Of a DNA stretch of 64,000 bases, positions 1 through 12,342 are shown piece by piece. The translations under genes and the position numbers were made by a program. Numbering within the stretch: position 1 is the first letter of the stretch; every line of letters starts with the position of its first letter. This DNA comes from Chimonanthus salicifolius (lineage: Eukaryota > Streptophyta > Magnoliopsida > Laurales > Calycanthaceae). Below the pieces are notes generated by a model. That model was not told the origin of the DNA and did not search any database. It was given only the letters and a program-made list of their open reading frames with translations. The DNA is taken from the NCBI GenBank assembly GCA_013350335.1, contig CM023540.1:31723175-31787174 (forward strand), in the 5' to 3' direction.

Positions 1-161
1 TAGTGGCTCTATTAACAAATACATATTTGCACAAGAGCAAACCTAGAAACAAAATCTCTCTCCTACTTCATACAGCCAAACAAGTGAATATGGATGGACT
101 ATTTGGATGAGGAAAAATGGGAGGATTTGGGAAGAAAAAATGGACTGTATAGAGTCATGCA

Positions 162-620
162 TTGAGGGAGAATTGGGGAAGAAAAATATTAGAGAGATTG
201 GAAGAAACTGCATTCAGGGTTGTTCAAATTCAATGTAAATGGGCTGTTCAAGGAAAGCTTGGAGCGGCAGGGATTGGCATAGTCCTGTATGATGGACAAA
301 GGAAAAGTGAAAATATTTTTTCCTCAAGGTTGGTGAACATGAAGGAATAAAAAAAGGTGGAGCTACAAGCAATAATGAAGTGCTTAAGATAAACTTCCAA
401 CGAAAACCAATAGTTTAGGGAGATTCATCAAATGCATTTAAAAGTGCAGAAGGTGGAGGTAGAATGCCATGGAAACTTATCACTAGGAAGGGAGATCTAG
501 ACTTTGGAAAGATCAAGGGACATTTTTCAGCATGCTAAACAGTCGATAAATGGTACTGCAGATTTCCTAGCAAAGAATAGGGGGAAATTACAAGAAATGA
601 TAGTAACTCTTTGGACTAAT
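162..620 (+). pseudogene. Degenerate RNase H-like remnant of a plant LINE
   Basis: The translated stretch AVQGKLGAAGIGIVLYDGQ near 240-300 resembles the start of the RNase H domain that closes ORF2 of many plant L1-type LINEs. Further on, DNA around 565-610 reads ADFLAKNRGKLQEMIVTLW, which resembles the end of the same domain. Between them the frame is broken by stops and shifts. I see no reverse transcriptase upstream, because the window begins here. It could also be a host gene of the same RNase H-like family, but the decay argues for a dead retroelement. Confidence 0.5.
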
Positions 621-2390
621 GACCTACAATGTAATACAAGGGAATAACAACCTTGTATAAAATTGGGCACTCTTTTTGTACATTTGGATGACATAAACTC
701 TGATATTGCTTTCGTTACAACCAAAAGAAGCCACAACTGCAAGTTTGTAAACAAGCACCACCTACACGTTGAAGAGACCAAATTGATAGAAGCAATGCAT
801 TCTTGTAGAACTCAGCATGGTCCAAAATAGGTCCTCCACAAAGAAATGAACTTTCACTAAGAACAAGAATTAAGTGAAAAGAGCGTAAATAGCTTTCATG
901 TCTGTAGTCCTTTATAACCATTCATTGTTGACATCTCAGATGGTATAGTGTGAATACCATGCATGGATTAATGGGTGTAACATATCCATACCATTCATGC
1001 CTTTTTGTCAAATTCTTTTATGAATTATTGATTCTTTTAGTACTTGCAACATTGTTTTTCCAAGATGACAAAACATTATCACATTTTCTTCATTTGAAAC
1101 CTAACAAAAACATCAAAAATGTTTATTACTTGAATTTTGGAGTAAAATTTTACATTATTATTATTACTGGTTTATTTTACATTAATCTTGTTATTAGCTG
1201 CATCTACATATACTATAGATTGGCTGAACCCAACACCTATTGTACCAACGTCAGATCATGACATATGTACCCACCCATACCATGCAATATGTTTCAGAGT
1301 GCGTGAGACTTCCTAAATCAAAGTTCAAAAACTGACACCAATGAACTTTCTTTATACAAGTTTTTGACTTCCCTGACTTAAACGTTGAGTATAAACTGGA
1401 TCTAGATTGTAGTTAATTTAATTGATTTTGTGACTATTTTGATCATTTAGCATGCAATGGAATTTCCAAACATACGAGATAAGAAAATTTTCCCTAGTTT
1501 AACCAACCATATTCTCTTCCTCTCCCCAAATTGAAGTCTATTTCTAGTCTTATACACATATAACCATTTCACCTGGGCAACAAGTGCCCTGGGCCATATG
1601 GGACCAGCAGACATGGAGATAGGTGCATTTCAAAGATCTTTTCAAGATGATATTGCCCATAAAAAATCAGGTCCATTGGATTTCAAAAGTAATGGTCCAA
1701 AAATCAACAATTAAAGTGGGGTCAATTTTGGATGGATTTCAACCTAACGGTGAGATTAACTTGAAATTGATTAAAATTGGGTAGAGATCCAATTCAAAGG
1801 GGGTAGGTCCATGTGAGGGGAAAAAGGGTGTTTGTGGGGCCTAGGTGGACCCCACATGTGGCTCCAAAAAATGTAGCCCAATGGGGAATGGAGCTTACGT
1901 GAAAATCACACACACATACACACTCTTCTACATATCTTATAAGTAAAGATAATAAAATTGAACAATCATATTCTCTTCCTCTCTCCATCTTCAAAACTAA
2001 AGTCTTTTTATTTATTTGAAAGTCCAAAAGTGAAATCATTTTCTATCTTTAAGGATAAATAGGTAGCCTCACTAGTGGTCAAAAATGAAATTCAAACCAA
2101 GTAAATGTCGACCCCACCATGGAAGATTACCTTGCAAGCTATCATGTTTAGCCATTTGAACTTTCGGCTAATCTACAAAGGCCAAGGAGGAATTGTTTGG
2201 AAATAATTTCCCTGAAAATGATTGTTGCATTGTTTGGTCACATGGATGTAGCCACCTTTTTTTTTTGGTTTTGGGGGTGGGTTGGTTAGACAATACCTGG
2301 ATATAGTTTTGAAGAAAAAATGCACTTTTTAGATGCATTTTCAAAGTAACAAACACACTTCTCCCTAATTTGTCATCAATCTCAAGGCAA
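621..2390. other. Intergenic (or intronic) AT-rich stretch, no gene seen
   Basis: No open frame here has a recognisable domain or splice context. If the PP1 exon at 7422-7611 belongs to an intact gene, this DNA lies in its first intron or beyond. Confidence 0.5.
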
Positions 2391-2411
2391 GAATCCAAAA
2401 AGTGTTGCATC

Positions 2412-2526
2412 ATGTTTCGTTTCTTTTCCAGTTTTTAGTGTTTGTTGTTTTATCTGTTTTCTCTATTTGTACTTGCACCTATGGTGCCTCTTTATATATT
2501 AATATATGAAGCATTTAAAAAAAAAA
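2412..2526 (+). mobile_element. Severely 5'-truncated LINE tail with target-site duplication
   Basis: About 115 bp of T-rich DNA of the kind found at plant LINE 3' ends finishes in a run of ten A. It is flanked by a near-perfect direct repeat of about 21 bp: 2391-2411 and 2527-2547, both beginning GAATCCAAAA and ending GTGTTGCATC, with one mismatch. A long duplication, poly-A tail and missing 5' part are the marks of target-primed reverse transcription. Confidence 0.75.
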
Positions 2527-2547
2527 GAATCCAAAATGTGTTGCATC

Positions 2548-2951
2548 CTAGTGAATGCAAACTAGAATAAAGAAATTTGGTGTTGGGTAGGGAGCACTAC
2601 TATGCAATTTGTTTTCATGAATGATAGGGTTGCAACCTAGGCAGGCAAGTTGAGGGCAACCTAGCCCAACGTAATTTAAGTTAAGGTCATATTTTTATCC
2701 CCCATAACCCAAATTCAATTCAAAGCAGACTCCGACATTTTGGAGTAAGTTGACAACGAACCAATGTGTATATATTACATGGGTTAATGATCAGATTAGA
2801 TTAACTTTAACCCACATATATCTAATTTAGGTCAAGATACTTGATCCAGTCCATATCCCTATTTAAATTTTAGATAGGTAGGCCCATACACAATTTGGGT
2901 GAGTAAGTAGGGTTCGGGTTGTCAAGTCTATCAACCCATACCAACCTTACC

Positions 2952-2990
<39 letters not shown>

Positions 2991-4530
2991 ATGAAATGCA
3001 CTTCCTTAGTTTTGTTGATTTTCTTCATTTTAGGCCCATCAAAGCACAAAATAAGTTTGTATTCCCAACTCAAAATCTAAGTATCAAAACAAAAACTTGT
3101 GAAACGACGAAGTTGATTATTAATACGAGGGTTTAAGAACATATGAAGAATGACCACCCTAGTATTAATAATCAAAAGGTTATAAGTAGAAACTAGAAAG
3201 TACCGGGAAAGGAGGAGATTATTAAAAGATTTGGGTTGATGTAGTAAGAAATGATATGGTAGAATGGGTAAGATGGAACATGATCTCTAATAAGATTGAG
3301 TTGAAAAGTAGAGCCCTACCCCATTTAAAGGGGTTATGGCTTCAATGATTACTTTCAGATTATTTTAGAAAAAAATAATGCAGAGCACTCAACCCTTCCT
3401 TCTCTACCACCATTAGAAAACTAATGGATGGCTGGATTAACATTCATCATCATCATAAACAACTATTTTCCCATTTACCCAAGGTCATCTTTTTAGTTCT
3501 ATAATCTAACTACCTTACTAAAAATCTTATTCTCCACCATTATGTAATGTATTATGTCCTTTACAGCATTGATTCAAGTCTTTAAAGGCCTCATCTTGCT
3601 CCTTGTACCTTCCACTTGCAACATTTTGATTCTCTGTTATGGGGTTGTTTTTAGCATCTTCATATACAAGCCATCTTAAAAAGCCTCCACTCATCTGCTC
3701 ATCTATCAGAGGCAACTTTAAGGTTCCTCCAATGTAATCTTTCTATCTTTTAATTCTAAGGATGTCATATTTTTTTATTGAGAACTATATAAACAATAAG
3801 GCTTTCCCCATGGGAGGTTTTGCATTTTTTTTTTAATTGAAGAGTGACTGTTTCTTCCTTGGTGCGATGCCATTGGTAATAGCCTGTAAAACACTCCCAT
3901 TAACTTGATATGAAGCCTCCTTTCTATGGTCAGATCAATACCAATGAAAGCGTGGATAAACAAGAGTACGAACAATTATTATTTTGGTATTGGATCCTTG
4001 GTCTTCAAGAATCAAATATAAATGTTATTCCATAATAATTCCGTAACTGCTAACCATGGGATCTCTTTGTTGGATTCTCTACATTATTCACATGACTTAT
4101 AATAGGGTAATGTTGTGAATGGAAATTCAGATTCAAGGGGGACATGAATTTCACCCAACCAGCTGGCAAATGCATTCTAGTTCCTAATGGGTGGCATCTT
4201 GAGCGTCTAATGGAATTCCTCTAGACACTACAAGATTTAAGATGTACCAACTATTTCATAACATTTCTTTATGGATTCATTACTCAAAATAAAAAATAAA
4301 ACCTGTGGGTTGTTTGAACATGTTACACAAATTGTCTTACAAGAATTTGAAAGCACTTCAAGAAATTTAGATTGTCCACCCAACAACTCATCATCATCAT
4401 CTCCACTTAACTATCCATCTAGGTCAGTTATTTAAATTCCAATTCTACCCTATCATAAACTATATCATCAAAAATCTAAAAATCTAAAAATCTATCATAT
4501 TCTTCTTTATCTCTTAAACACAAATTTTTA
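2548..4530. other. Intergenic stretch with a poly-C run, no gene seen
   Basis: Apart from the poly-C tract at 2954-2988 I see only AT-rich, stop-filled DNA with no recognisable coding segment. Confidence 0.5.
2954..2988 (+). repeat. Homopolymer of 35 C
   Basis: Thirty-five consecutive C residues stand in AT-rich DNA. Poly-C tracts this long are uncommon in plant nuclear DNA and are often unstable or mis-sized in sequencing. The minus strand is a 35-nt G run with G-quadruplex potential. Confidence 0.95.
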
Positions 4531-5955
4531 ATTACTCTCTGTCCTCCAAGCTCCGTCTACTTGTAGTCTTCCAATCTCTCGTATAGTGTTTTTTTTTTTT
4601 AAAAAAAAAAACTTTATATATGAGCCCAAACCACCTTTAATGGAATTCTCTCATTTGTCTCGGCTGTTGGAGCTATTTTCAAGATCTCCCCAGTGGTCAT
4701 TTTTAATTCCATATTTAATATTACTTTACCCATCCATCTTAGATTGTATATCTCGATTGCCATTAATTTATCTAACTACTCTTTGTTTATCATCTATTAC
4801 TCAACACCATGGAGCATTTAATACGTGAAGATGTGCCAGCTTATTCGCACAGATTCTTTAAGCATTTAAAAAATGGTTTAAATTACGCAGAAGATGAAAC
4901 ATGTACTATTTCCCTTTAAGTGAAATCACCATTCATTTCGAAAATCTTGTGTTGAAAAAAGTGCTCCTTCATTTGAAACACCTATTATATAGAAAATAAA
5001 AATGACATTAATGTATTTTAGCCATCTTTTCTTAATCTCTTGTTTTTAAGTTTATCTTTTTAAACATATATGGGAATGTTAAAGTTTGAAGTTATAATGT
5101 TGACTCAAAATATTTCTCATCGTATTAGGAGAAAAGGGACATCAATAAAAATATGAACCAAGTTAGTAAGAAAGATATGATAGAATGCAAGTGACAGATA
5201 ATTTGTTGATGATAGCATCGAAGGGACAACGACCTATAAATTTGGGTTGGCCTTTTGAGCTGTCGTTGACCTTCAATGCTATCATCAACAAATTATGTGT
5301 CACTTGCATTCTATCATATCTTTCTTACCAACTCAATTCATAATTTTATTGACGACTCCTTTCTCCTAATATGATGGAAAATATTCTTAAGTCAATATTA
5401 CAACTTCAAACTTTAACATTTCAATATATGTTTGAAAAGATAACCTAGGAAAGGAAGAAAGATGCCTAAGATACATTAATGCCATTTTTTTATTTTCTAT
5501 GTAATGGGTGTTTCAAATGAAAGAGCCCTTCTTTCAAAATATGATTTTCGAAATGAATAATGATTTCTCTTAAAGGGACATAGTACATGTTTCATGTTCT
5601 GCGTAATTTAAACCATTTTGTCAATGCTTGAAGAATCTGTGTGAATAAGCTTGCACATCTTCACATATTAAATACTACGTGTTGAGTAATAAATGATGAA
5701 CAAAGAGCAATTAGATAAATTAATGGCAATCGAGATATATAATATAAGATGGATGAGTAAATTAACATTAAATATGGAATTAAAATGACCACATTGGGGG
5801 AGACTTGAAAATAGCTCCAATAGACGAGATAAATGAGAGAACTCCATTAAAGGTGATTTGGGCTCATATATAAAGTTATTTTTAAAAAAAAAAAAAAAAC
5901 CACTATAGGAAAGATTGGAAGAGGAGCTAAGAGGACAGAGAGCTAATCCCCTTGA
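4531..5955. repeat. 1.4-kb foldback element (two ~690-bp inverted arms)
   Basis: The left arm begins ATTACTCTCTGTCCTC and the right arm ends with its imperfect complement near 5940-5955. The arms pair along their whole length; examples are 4615-4640 against 5850-5880 and 4830-4960 against 5520-5660. They meet around 5243 with a loop of roughly 28 nt flanked by TTGATGATAGCATCGAAGG and its complement. I see no coding capacity. It is probably a non-autonomous foldback transposon. Transcribed in either direction, it would give a very long hairpin RNA. Confidence 0.85.
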
Positions 5956-6539
5956 TGATTCATTGAGGTATATACAAAATTTTATTTCATTGCAACAAAA
6001 ATAAAAAGATTCAATATTTGGGTTAGTTTTAGGGAAATTGCAATTAATCTCTTTGATGAATTCTTAGTTTACAAACTTTGGTTTGATTGCAAGACAAATA
6101 AGGATGGAGTATTTGGGTTCCTTTTTAATTCAATCTTTTCACAAAAGGGAGGAGGAAATGTGTCTGTTTTTTTAAGACCAAGGTATCGAAGCGTCCCACC
6201 TGAATTTTCCAGGAGGAAATGTGTTTCTAAACATGTGATGACTATTACAATTCTTGCAAATTGAGGCATGTTCTGCAATTTTTGTTTTTTAGGGTGCTTC
6301 GTTCTCTGTCTCAAAATTATATAATTGGTCAAACCATCGGTGCTTGAACGATAGAACATAGATCTAGGTTTTGTTGGTATTTCTATAGAAGGTTATTTGT
6401 TTGCGTGTGTGCGATAGTACCATCTTCAAAGACTTTGTCTTGCCATTCAAAGTTGGCTTTATGAGTTACAGTTTTCCACTCAATTCTATCGTAATGTGTT
6501 CTCCATCTCCCCACATTCTATCATATTTTATCTTTAACG

Positions 6540-6800
6540 ATCACCCTTCTCCTAATATGTGGAGATGTGAGAACTAATAAGATGGCGGACAAATTCCTCA
6601 AGCATTACAAAATGATGAAACACATATGTTCCTTTAAACGAAATCTGTTATTTCCAAAATCATGTTTTGAAAGAAGGGTTCTTTCATGAGAAACTCATTA
6701 CATAGAAAAAAAATGACATAAATGGATCTTAGAAATCTTTTTCTAAGATCACTTAAGGTTATCTTTTCTAACATATATTGAATCTAAAATCGAAAGTTAT
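6540..6800 (+). repeat. Diverged single-arm relative of the 4.5-5.9 kb foldback
   Basis: The order of motifs (GATGAAACA, CCTTTAA, CATGTTTTGAAAGAAGGGTTC, CATAGAAAA, ATGACATAAATG) follows one arm of the neighbouring foldback, with many substitutions. No second arm of similar quality is visible nearby, so this is an older or partial family member. Confidence 0.55.
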
Positions 6801-7421
6801 AATAATACCCTAATGAGAAGTCATAATTCTTAGACACCAAACACCAATGGCCAAAAACCATATAAATGTATAATTCTTAGACAGGAATGAGCACCCAAAA
6901 ACTAATAATTGCAGATCATACCCCAACTTCAAGAAACTATAACAGTCGTTGCATTTTTTTTCTTTTTTCGAAAAGGATTGTTGCATGTTCAAGAATGCAC
7001 ACCCTCTTTCCTTCGGTTAAATTACATGAACAAAAAGGCAACCCAAATTCTTTCATTGCATTGCAATGAACCCTATGAATCTATAGAAGAGATTAATTGC
7101 AACTTCCTTGAAACTTTCCCAAATATTGAATCATTATATTTCCATTACAACAAAATACAATTCTATTTTGTTTAGATTAATTTCAAGCATCATTTGCAAT
7201 TGCCCAAAAACTAAACAAAAATGTTGAATCTTTAACACGGATTAAAACAAAACCAAATGAATTCATCAAAGAAAATATGTTGAAATTGCATGACATGGAA
7301 CTTTATCAAATTCATCCCAATTGAGTACCAAGAGAAATGAAATTAATTCAGAAGGAAAAGAAGGCATATATATAGGTAGGTTTGCATGCATGATTGGGAT
7401 GAATGGAAGGGAAGAACAGAC

Positions 7422-7611
7422 CACAGATCTTGATGGGGGCATGGAGATGGAGGAGAATGGGCTGAGACAGGAAGAGATGCCTGGCGTTGACGCAGAGCTG
7501 ACGGATCTCGGATTCAGAGAGCTGTGCCTGCTTCACCCCCCTCCCTTCTAATAGCCGTCTGATTATGTCGTCCAATACCGCTCCATCCATTCTCTCCATT
7601 TCTGTCATCAT
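7422..7611 (-). CDS. First exon of a type-1 Ser/Thr protein phosphatase (PP1/TOPP), rest not in window
   Basis: The exon reads [20 protein letters not shown], then a segment containing [20 protein letters not shown] and ending PIKIC plus one base. This is the N-terminal helical part of plant PP1 catalytic subunits, ending just before the GDIHGQ metal-binding motif. PP1 dephosphorylates Ser/Thr sites in nucleus and cytoplasm, with specificity set by regulatory partners. The exon ends at phase 1 before a rather weak donor, GTCTGT; the Met at 7611 is taken as start. None of the catalytic motifs (GDIHG, GDYVDRG, RGNHE) is found on the minus strand between 7421 and 1. Either intron 1 exceeds 7.4 kb and the gene continues beyond the left edge, or this is an orphan exon from a broken copy. 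The exon itself has no stop or frameshift. Confidence 0.7.
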
Positions 7612-9467
7612 TTTTTTCCTTTTCTCCTCTCTCTATATCTAAAAAATCTAATTTTTTTTGGAAAATTGAAATGAATTTCGGTAATCAGAGAATGATTTGA
7701 AGGGTTGAGAAATCAAAACGCGTGAATGCGTTCGGAATCTGGAATTTTTTTGTTTGGGGAATTTGGTGAGAGAGAGTTTTTGCAGGAACCTGTTAAAGGA
7801 AACGCGGTTTTACGCGCTTACTGGCGGTACCAGAAAAAAAGCGTGAATCAGAACAAAATTGTATTCGCAAATCGCAACGACATCTTTTATTTTGACGAAG
7901 AAAAACAAAATAGTCCGGATGGGAACCGTTGGCGATTTATGACTCTGTCTGATCCGAAATTTGGAGTCAAAACTTGAGTTCGAGTTGGGTCAGTTGGTAA
8001 TTTTGTATTTCCTATTTCAAGAGTCTAATTTAATTGAAATTTTAGGTAAATGCAACTTTTGTAATTTATATAATTTTTTTTTTTTTTATAATTTAAGTAT
8101 TCATGTGTCTCACCTTATTAATTTTTTTAGCATATTTAGATCTCCCAAAGCACATACATGAAGTATATTTTAGCCGGAGTGACACGACGGGTAGAATCAA
8201 CTAAAAAATATAGATGGGATGTGATGGATTCAAATTGGATTCAATGGGTAAAATTGGGATTAAAGGGTTAATGGTCAACAGCAATTCGTAATTAGAAAGG
8301 GAAGTTAAACGTAAATGGCTTAATAATGAGATTCATGGTGGTCCATAGTAGAATTTAGTGGATTAATAGTGGTCCACCGAGTAAATTTTACATGGAGTAA
8401 CTCTTTAAGTTAAACGTCAATCAAACACAACACCTATGTTTATATAAAGTTAGATTTAAGTTTTAGTTAGCTTAGATTAAATTGTTTAAGAATAGATTTA
8501 GTTGAGGCTTAGGCTGACTAAGTGCTCTAATGTTGCTTTCATAGAGTGAAGTCAATGCAATGATAAAATATATATATATATATTATATGTGAGATAGATT
8601 ATCATGAAAGAAAAATAAGGCCTTTTGAATCATCTTATTTTTAATTTTAAAAATAAAAAATGAATCTTTAGATCACTCTATTTTAATTAACTTAATAATA
8701 AAATACATCACTGAGAGAGAGTTGCTCAAGGAAATAACTGAAATGAAGAAAGTAGAATTATAACGCTGAGATAGTGTGGCTCGACCACCCCTTGACACAG
8801 CTCATGTTGAAAAAGATCATCATTGTCCAAAATTGAATTCAAGAGCTCAAAAAGGAGATGGCTGCCTGCCACCAAGAATCATATTGAAATTTTTGAGAGG
8901 ACTTATGTGCATGACAAGATTTTCCCACTGCAAAGCAATTTACTTGGTCTTCTAGACATGGGTAAAAAATGTTCTTGGTGGGTCTCCAATAAGATCTTGG
9001 ATTTGGTTTTTTTTTTATTAATTTAATACATGAAATTTGTGAATAGTTTCATGTGTCTATGATATTACTCTTATCTCCAATGTGAGATGATAATACTAAT
9101 GTTTCTTAAAAAGAAAGTGTAGAAAATTATTTAGAGATAAAAGAGCGACAAACTTCCTCCATATATATAACATGCTTGTGACTTATACAAAATATCGAAG
9201 TCTTGCGCCCATAAAGTCAAGGCAAATTACCAACTCAAACTCCCATTACTCTTCCCAACTTTGGTATTCATAATTCCATATATCTTTTATCATTCCCACA
9301 CTGTGAGGGTCACATACTTTCCTACTTTTATGGACTCCATTTTTGAACAATTGGTAGTTCCCATTTTCATAGTTTTAACCATCTAAGTTTTTCACTGGAG
9401 GGTGGATCCACTATCTAATATTAAAGAATTTAGACTTCAAAACTCAAGCATCCTTAAGAGTCTTTAT
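7612..9467. other. Upstream region of the PP1 exon and intergenic DNA
   Basis: The first hundred bases (7612-7700) are pyrimidine- and A-rich, as expected for a plant 5' leader on the minus strand. The rest is AT-rich with a short TA repeat near 8570. No coding segment is recognised. Confidence 0.45.
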
Positions 9468-9940
9468 CAATGTTATAAAAATCGGACTGAACTATTGTTG
9501 AACCGCAGCCGCTGTGGTTCGGTTCTGGTTGAGAACCGGCACTGGGTCAAAACCGTAGAAAACCGATCAGAGCCGTGGTTTTCTGCAATTTTGACTCACA
9601 AACCGTGAGCTGCGGACCGGGACTCACAAATTTTGAATTTTTTTATTTTTATTTTTTTAAATTTCCTTTCAAAATAATATTAGAAAATGTATATATTTGA
9701 AATATAAATGTTTATTATCATTTCTATCACATATCTTTCACCGTTTTGATATATTATTCAGAGTTTAAATGTTATTTTTAATATTTATATTAATGTTATT
9801 GGTAAAAGATGTCATATTTAATCTTATATGTAATATTTATATTATATTACTACTTCACCGGCTTTCACCGGTTTTAACCGCGGTTGAACCCAAAATGCCT
9901 CGAATACTGTTCGTTAGACGGTCTAGTTCTGATAACATTG
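9468..9940. mobile_element. hAT-type MITE, family A, copy 1 (473 bp)
   Basis: It begins CAATGTTATAAAAATCGG and ends TTCTGATAACATTG, which are inverted repeats of each other. It is about 80-85% like the element at 40791-41232 along its whole length. The flanking octamers GTCTTTAT and CTCTTAAT agree at six of eight positions, consistent with an eroded 8-bp target duplication. It encodes no transposase. Confidence 0.8.
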
Positions 9941-11226
9941 CTCTTAATACTTAATTTTTCATCTAATTTAAGACTATAAATTAGTGCTAGAGACAATATT
10001 TTATAAATATGTAAAGCATGGCCGTTCGTTGACAATCGTAGGAATGGAGACCTTTCCATAGAGTGGAGGTGAAATGAGCAACGATAAACAACCCTACTCA
10101 GTATAAACAAATACACCACAAGATCGAACTGCACTCATACCTCTCCCACATCAAGTTAAACAAGAATCCAGTGTTATAAATTTCATTTTTTTAAATTTTA
10201 TTCCTTCAACTTTTAATTTTTTAAAATTTAGACAATCGACTTATCCTTCAAAGAAAGAGCACTCTCAACTTCTCCTTCAAAGAAAAGAGTTCAAGTGGTC
10301 AATCAATTATCATTCGTGAGTGCTCAGCTTTTCTATATGGAAAAAAGTTGCAGACACGGCCCACTCACATGATTAATCCATTAAACTAAGTTGCGGTTGC
10401 TGATTAACTCTCTAAGAGGTCAAGGTGTTCATCTTATGAAATCAGATTTTGGATTTAATTCACACTCAATTCCGGTAAAGAGCCACTTCTTGTAGATTTA
10501 TTCGGTATATACAGATTATAAGGTTTTCACATGTCCCGAAGGACTAATCAAATGATACGTCTAAACATCTTTAATCATTAGAAGAAAAAAAAAATTGCAG
10601 ATGTCATGATCAAGTGCCCCATTAGAAAATAAAAAAATAAAGAAAGAGATAAGCGAGTTCTATCACAGAATTCACGGAATTCAATCTCCTTTGTGATGAT
10701 CAATTCATGAAAATAAAGTTGCAGGCTTTCGACGTCATATTTAAATGTCTTATTAGATAGAGAAAATAGAGCTCTGTCAAAGAATTCACATAATTCAATC
10801 TCCTTTGTGAATACGTAATAGAAAATGAAACATTAAGTGCTTATGAATTGTTTTATCTTTAAAATGTAAATTTTTTTTTTTTACAATATCTTATTTAGGT
10901 TACTTTTGTTCAAAGTGATTTCCTTTTATGTAAAAATATCTTTGAGTAGAATGTCAAATATTTAATTTTGTACAATAATATAAATTTTATGAAGTTAGAT
11001 TAGTAGTTCATTAAACTTAAAATTAACTTAAATTGAGTAAAGATTTATTTTATGAAAAGTATATCGACATGATTGGAGCTAAAGTGGACTTAAAGCTATT
11101 ATATATATATATATAACTCGGGGAGGAACGACAATAACGGTAAATATGGACGAAGTCAACCGGAAGAAAGACGTTGAATACCTATTTGACGTCTCCTTGG
11201 ATGAAAGGAAGCCCCATTTTTTGCTT
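9941..11226. other. Intergenic AT-rich DNA
   Basis: I see no gene. Two related segments near 10610-10690 and 10725-10805 share the phrases GTCAAAGAATTCAC-like and ATTCAATCTCCTTTGTGA, suggesting a small, diverged tandem duplication of roughly 115-120 bp. Confidence 0.45.
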
Positions 11227-11382
11227 ACACGTGTCGGTGTCTTATGCTAGAAGACTCTTGTAAACTTTGTACGGCTCCTTTCACGTCTTCTTCTCTGTCA
11301 ATTTCCTCTTTCTGCGCCCTTTCACCAACTCAAGAATCTTCTCTTTTCTACCTGTCTCTGCAATTTCTCTCTATATATATAG
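11227..11382 (+). promoter_or_regulatory. Core promoter of the SAG21/LEA5-like gene with ABRE and TATA box
   Basis: ACACGTGTC at 11227-11235 is a match to the ABA-responsive element and G-box core. CTATATATATAG at 11371-11382 is a good TATA box about 170 bp before the start codon, predicting a leader of roughly 140 nt. Just upstream, near 11150-11195, lie a W-box-type core (GTCAAC) and a TGACG element. The set fits the ABA- and stress-responsive expression known for SAG21-type genes; the activity itself is inferred. Confidence 0.6.
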
Positions 11383-11548
11383 CCATTCTTTCCTCTAATT
11401 TCTCATTCGAAAAGAAAAAGAGAGAAAGACCAACGGTAAAGAGGAGTTGTTGCTTGGGAGGCTTCTGTTTCCGATTTCATTTAAGGAAGAAAAAAAACGA
11501 AAAAGCTTCTTTGGTTGCTTTTCTTCTCCATTCAAGAAATACATTCAA

Positions 11549-12342
11549 ATGGCTCGCTCTTTGTCGAACATTAACATTGTCGGCATCATTGCAAACGCCA
11601 TCTCTAGGTATGAGAATTCTGTTAGAATTAGCTCTATACGTGGAGTAACACAATTCTATATAAGTCTTTAATTTTCACCCCTCACAACCAATGTGCGACT
11701 GTCATTCGTACTCCAACAATCTCCCTTTGAATGAAGCTCTCCGACGGATAGAACATTGTAAATCATCCAGTTCGACTAGGAGATTCCTGAGTCCATATGT
11801 TGTGGTTTTGACATCTAACTTTGATACCACTGTTAGAACTGAGCTTCTAACTCAAAAGACTAGTCTGCTAAGTGGAGTGACTAGTCTCATATAAATCCGT
11901 AGTTTCCTCCCCTCACAATCTATATGGGACTCGCTCGTACCTCAACAATTTTATCATCACCCCACCTACAAATCTGACTTCTCTTGGTGGGGATGGCTGG
12001 ATTTTGAGCGGAAAGGCCCGGTTATTGTTTTCTTCCTCTTACTTTATTGGAAAATTGTGATTTTTTTAAAGGAACAATCAATTTACTTCCTTTCAATTGT
12101 ATTGTAGGCGCGGATACTCAGTGGCATCGAGCTTGATGGGAGGAAGAAGAAGTGGGGCTGCTGCTCTTGTAAAGCAAGGAGAAGAGAAGAAGGTGGTGAA
12201 GATGATACAAGAGGGAGAAAATGAGTTGTCGGCTTCTTGGGTGCCTGACCCAGTTACAGGTTACTACCGACCGGAAAGCCGAGTTGAAGGGACCGACCCG
12301 GCCGAGTTGCGAGCGATGATGTTGAACCAGAAGGTCCACTAG
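11549..12342 (+). CDS. SAG21/LEA5-like protein (LEA_3 family), 97 aa, two exons
   Basis: Exons are 11549-11607 and 12108-12342, joined by a 500-bp GT-AG intron interrupting the Arg codon in ISRRGY. The product begins MARSLSNINIVGIIANAISR and continues RGYSVASSLMGG. Its hallmark is SWVPDPVTGYYRPE (about residues 63-76) followed by DPAELRAMML. Length and motif order match the plant LEA_3 family (Arabidopsis SAG21/AtLEA5, about 97 aa), proteins induced by senescence, drought and oxidative stress and directed to mitochondria. The Arg- and Ser-containing, acid-free N-terminus fits a mitochondrial presequence. Intron position just after the presequence is typical. The ABRE and TATA box lie at 11227-11382. 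No damage is seen. Confidence 0.9.

Noticed and set aside
950..1261. 103-codon frame rich in Phe, Tyr, Ile
   Set aside because: Composition is that of AT-rich noncoding DNA; no homology recognised and no splice or promoter context.
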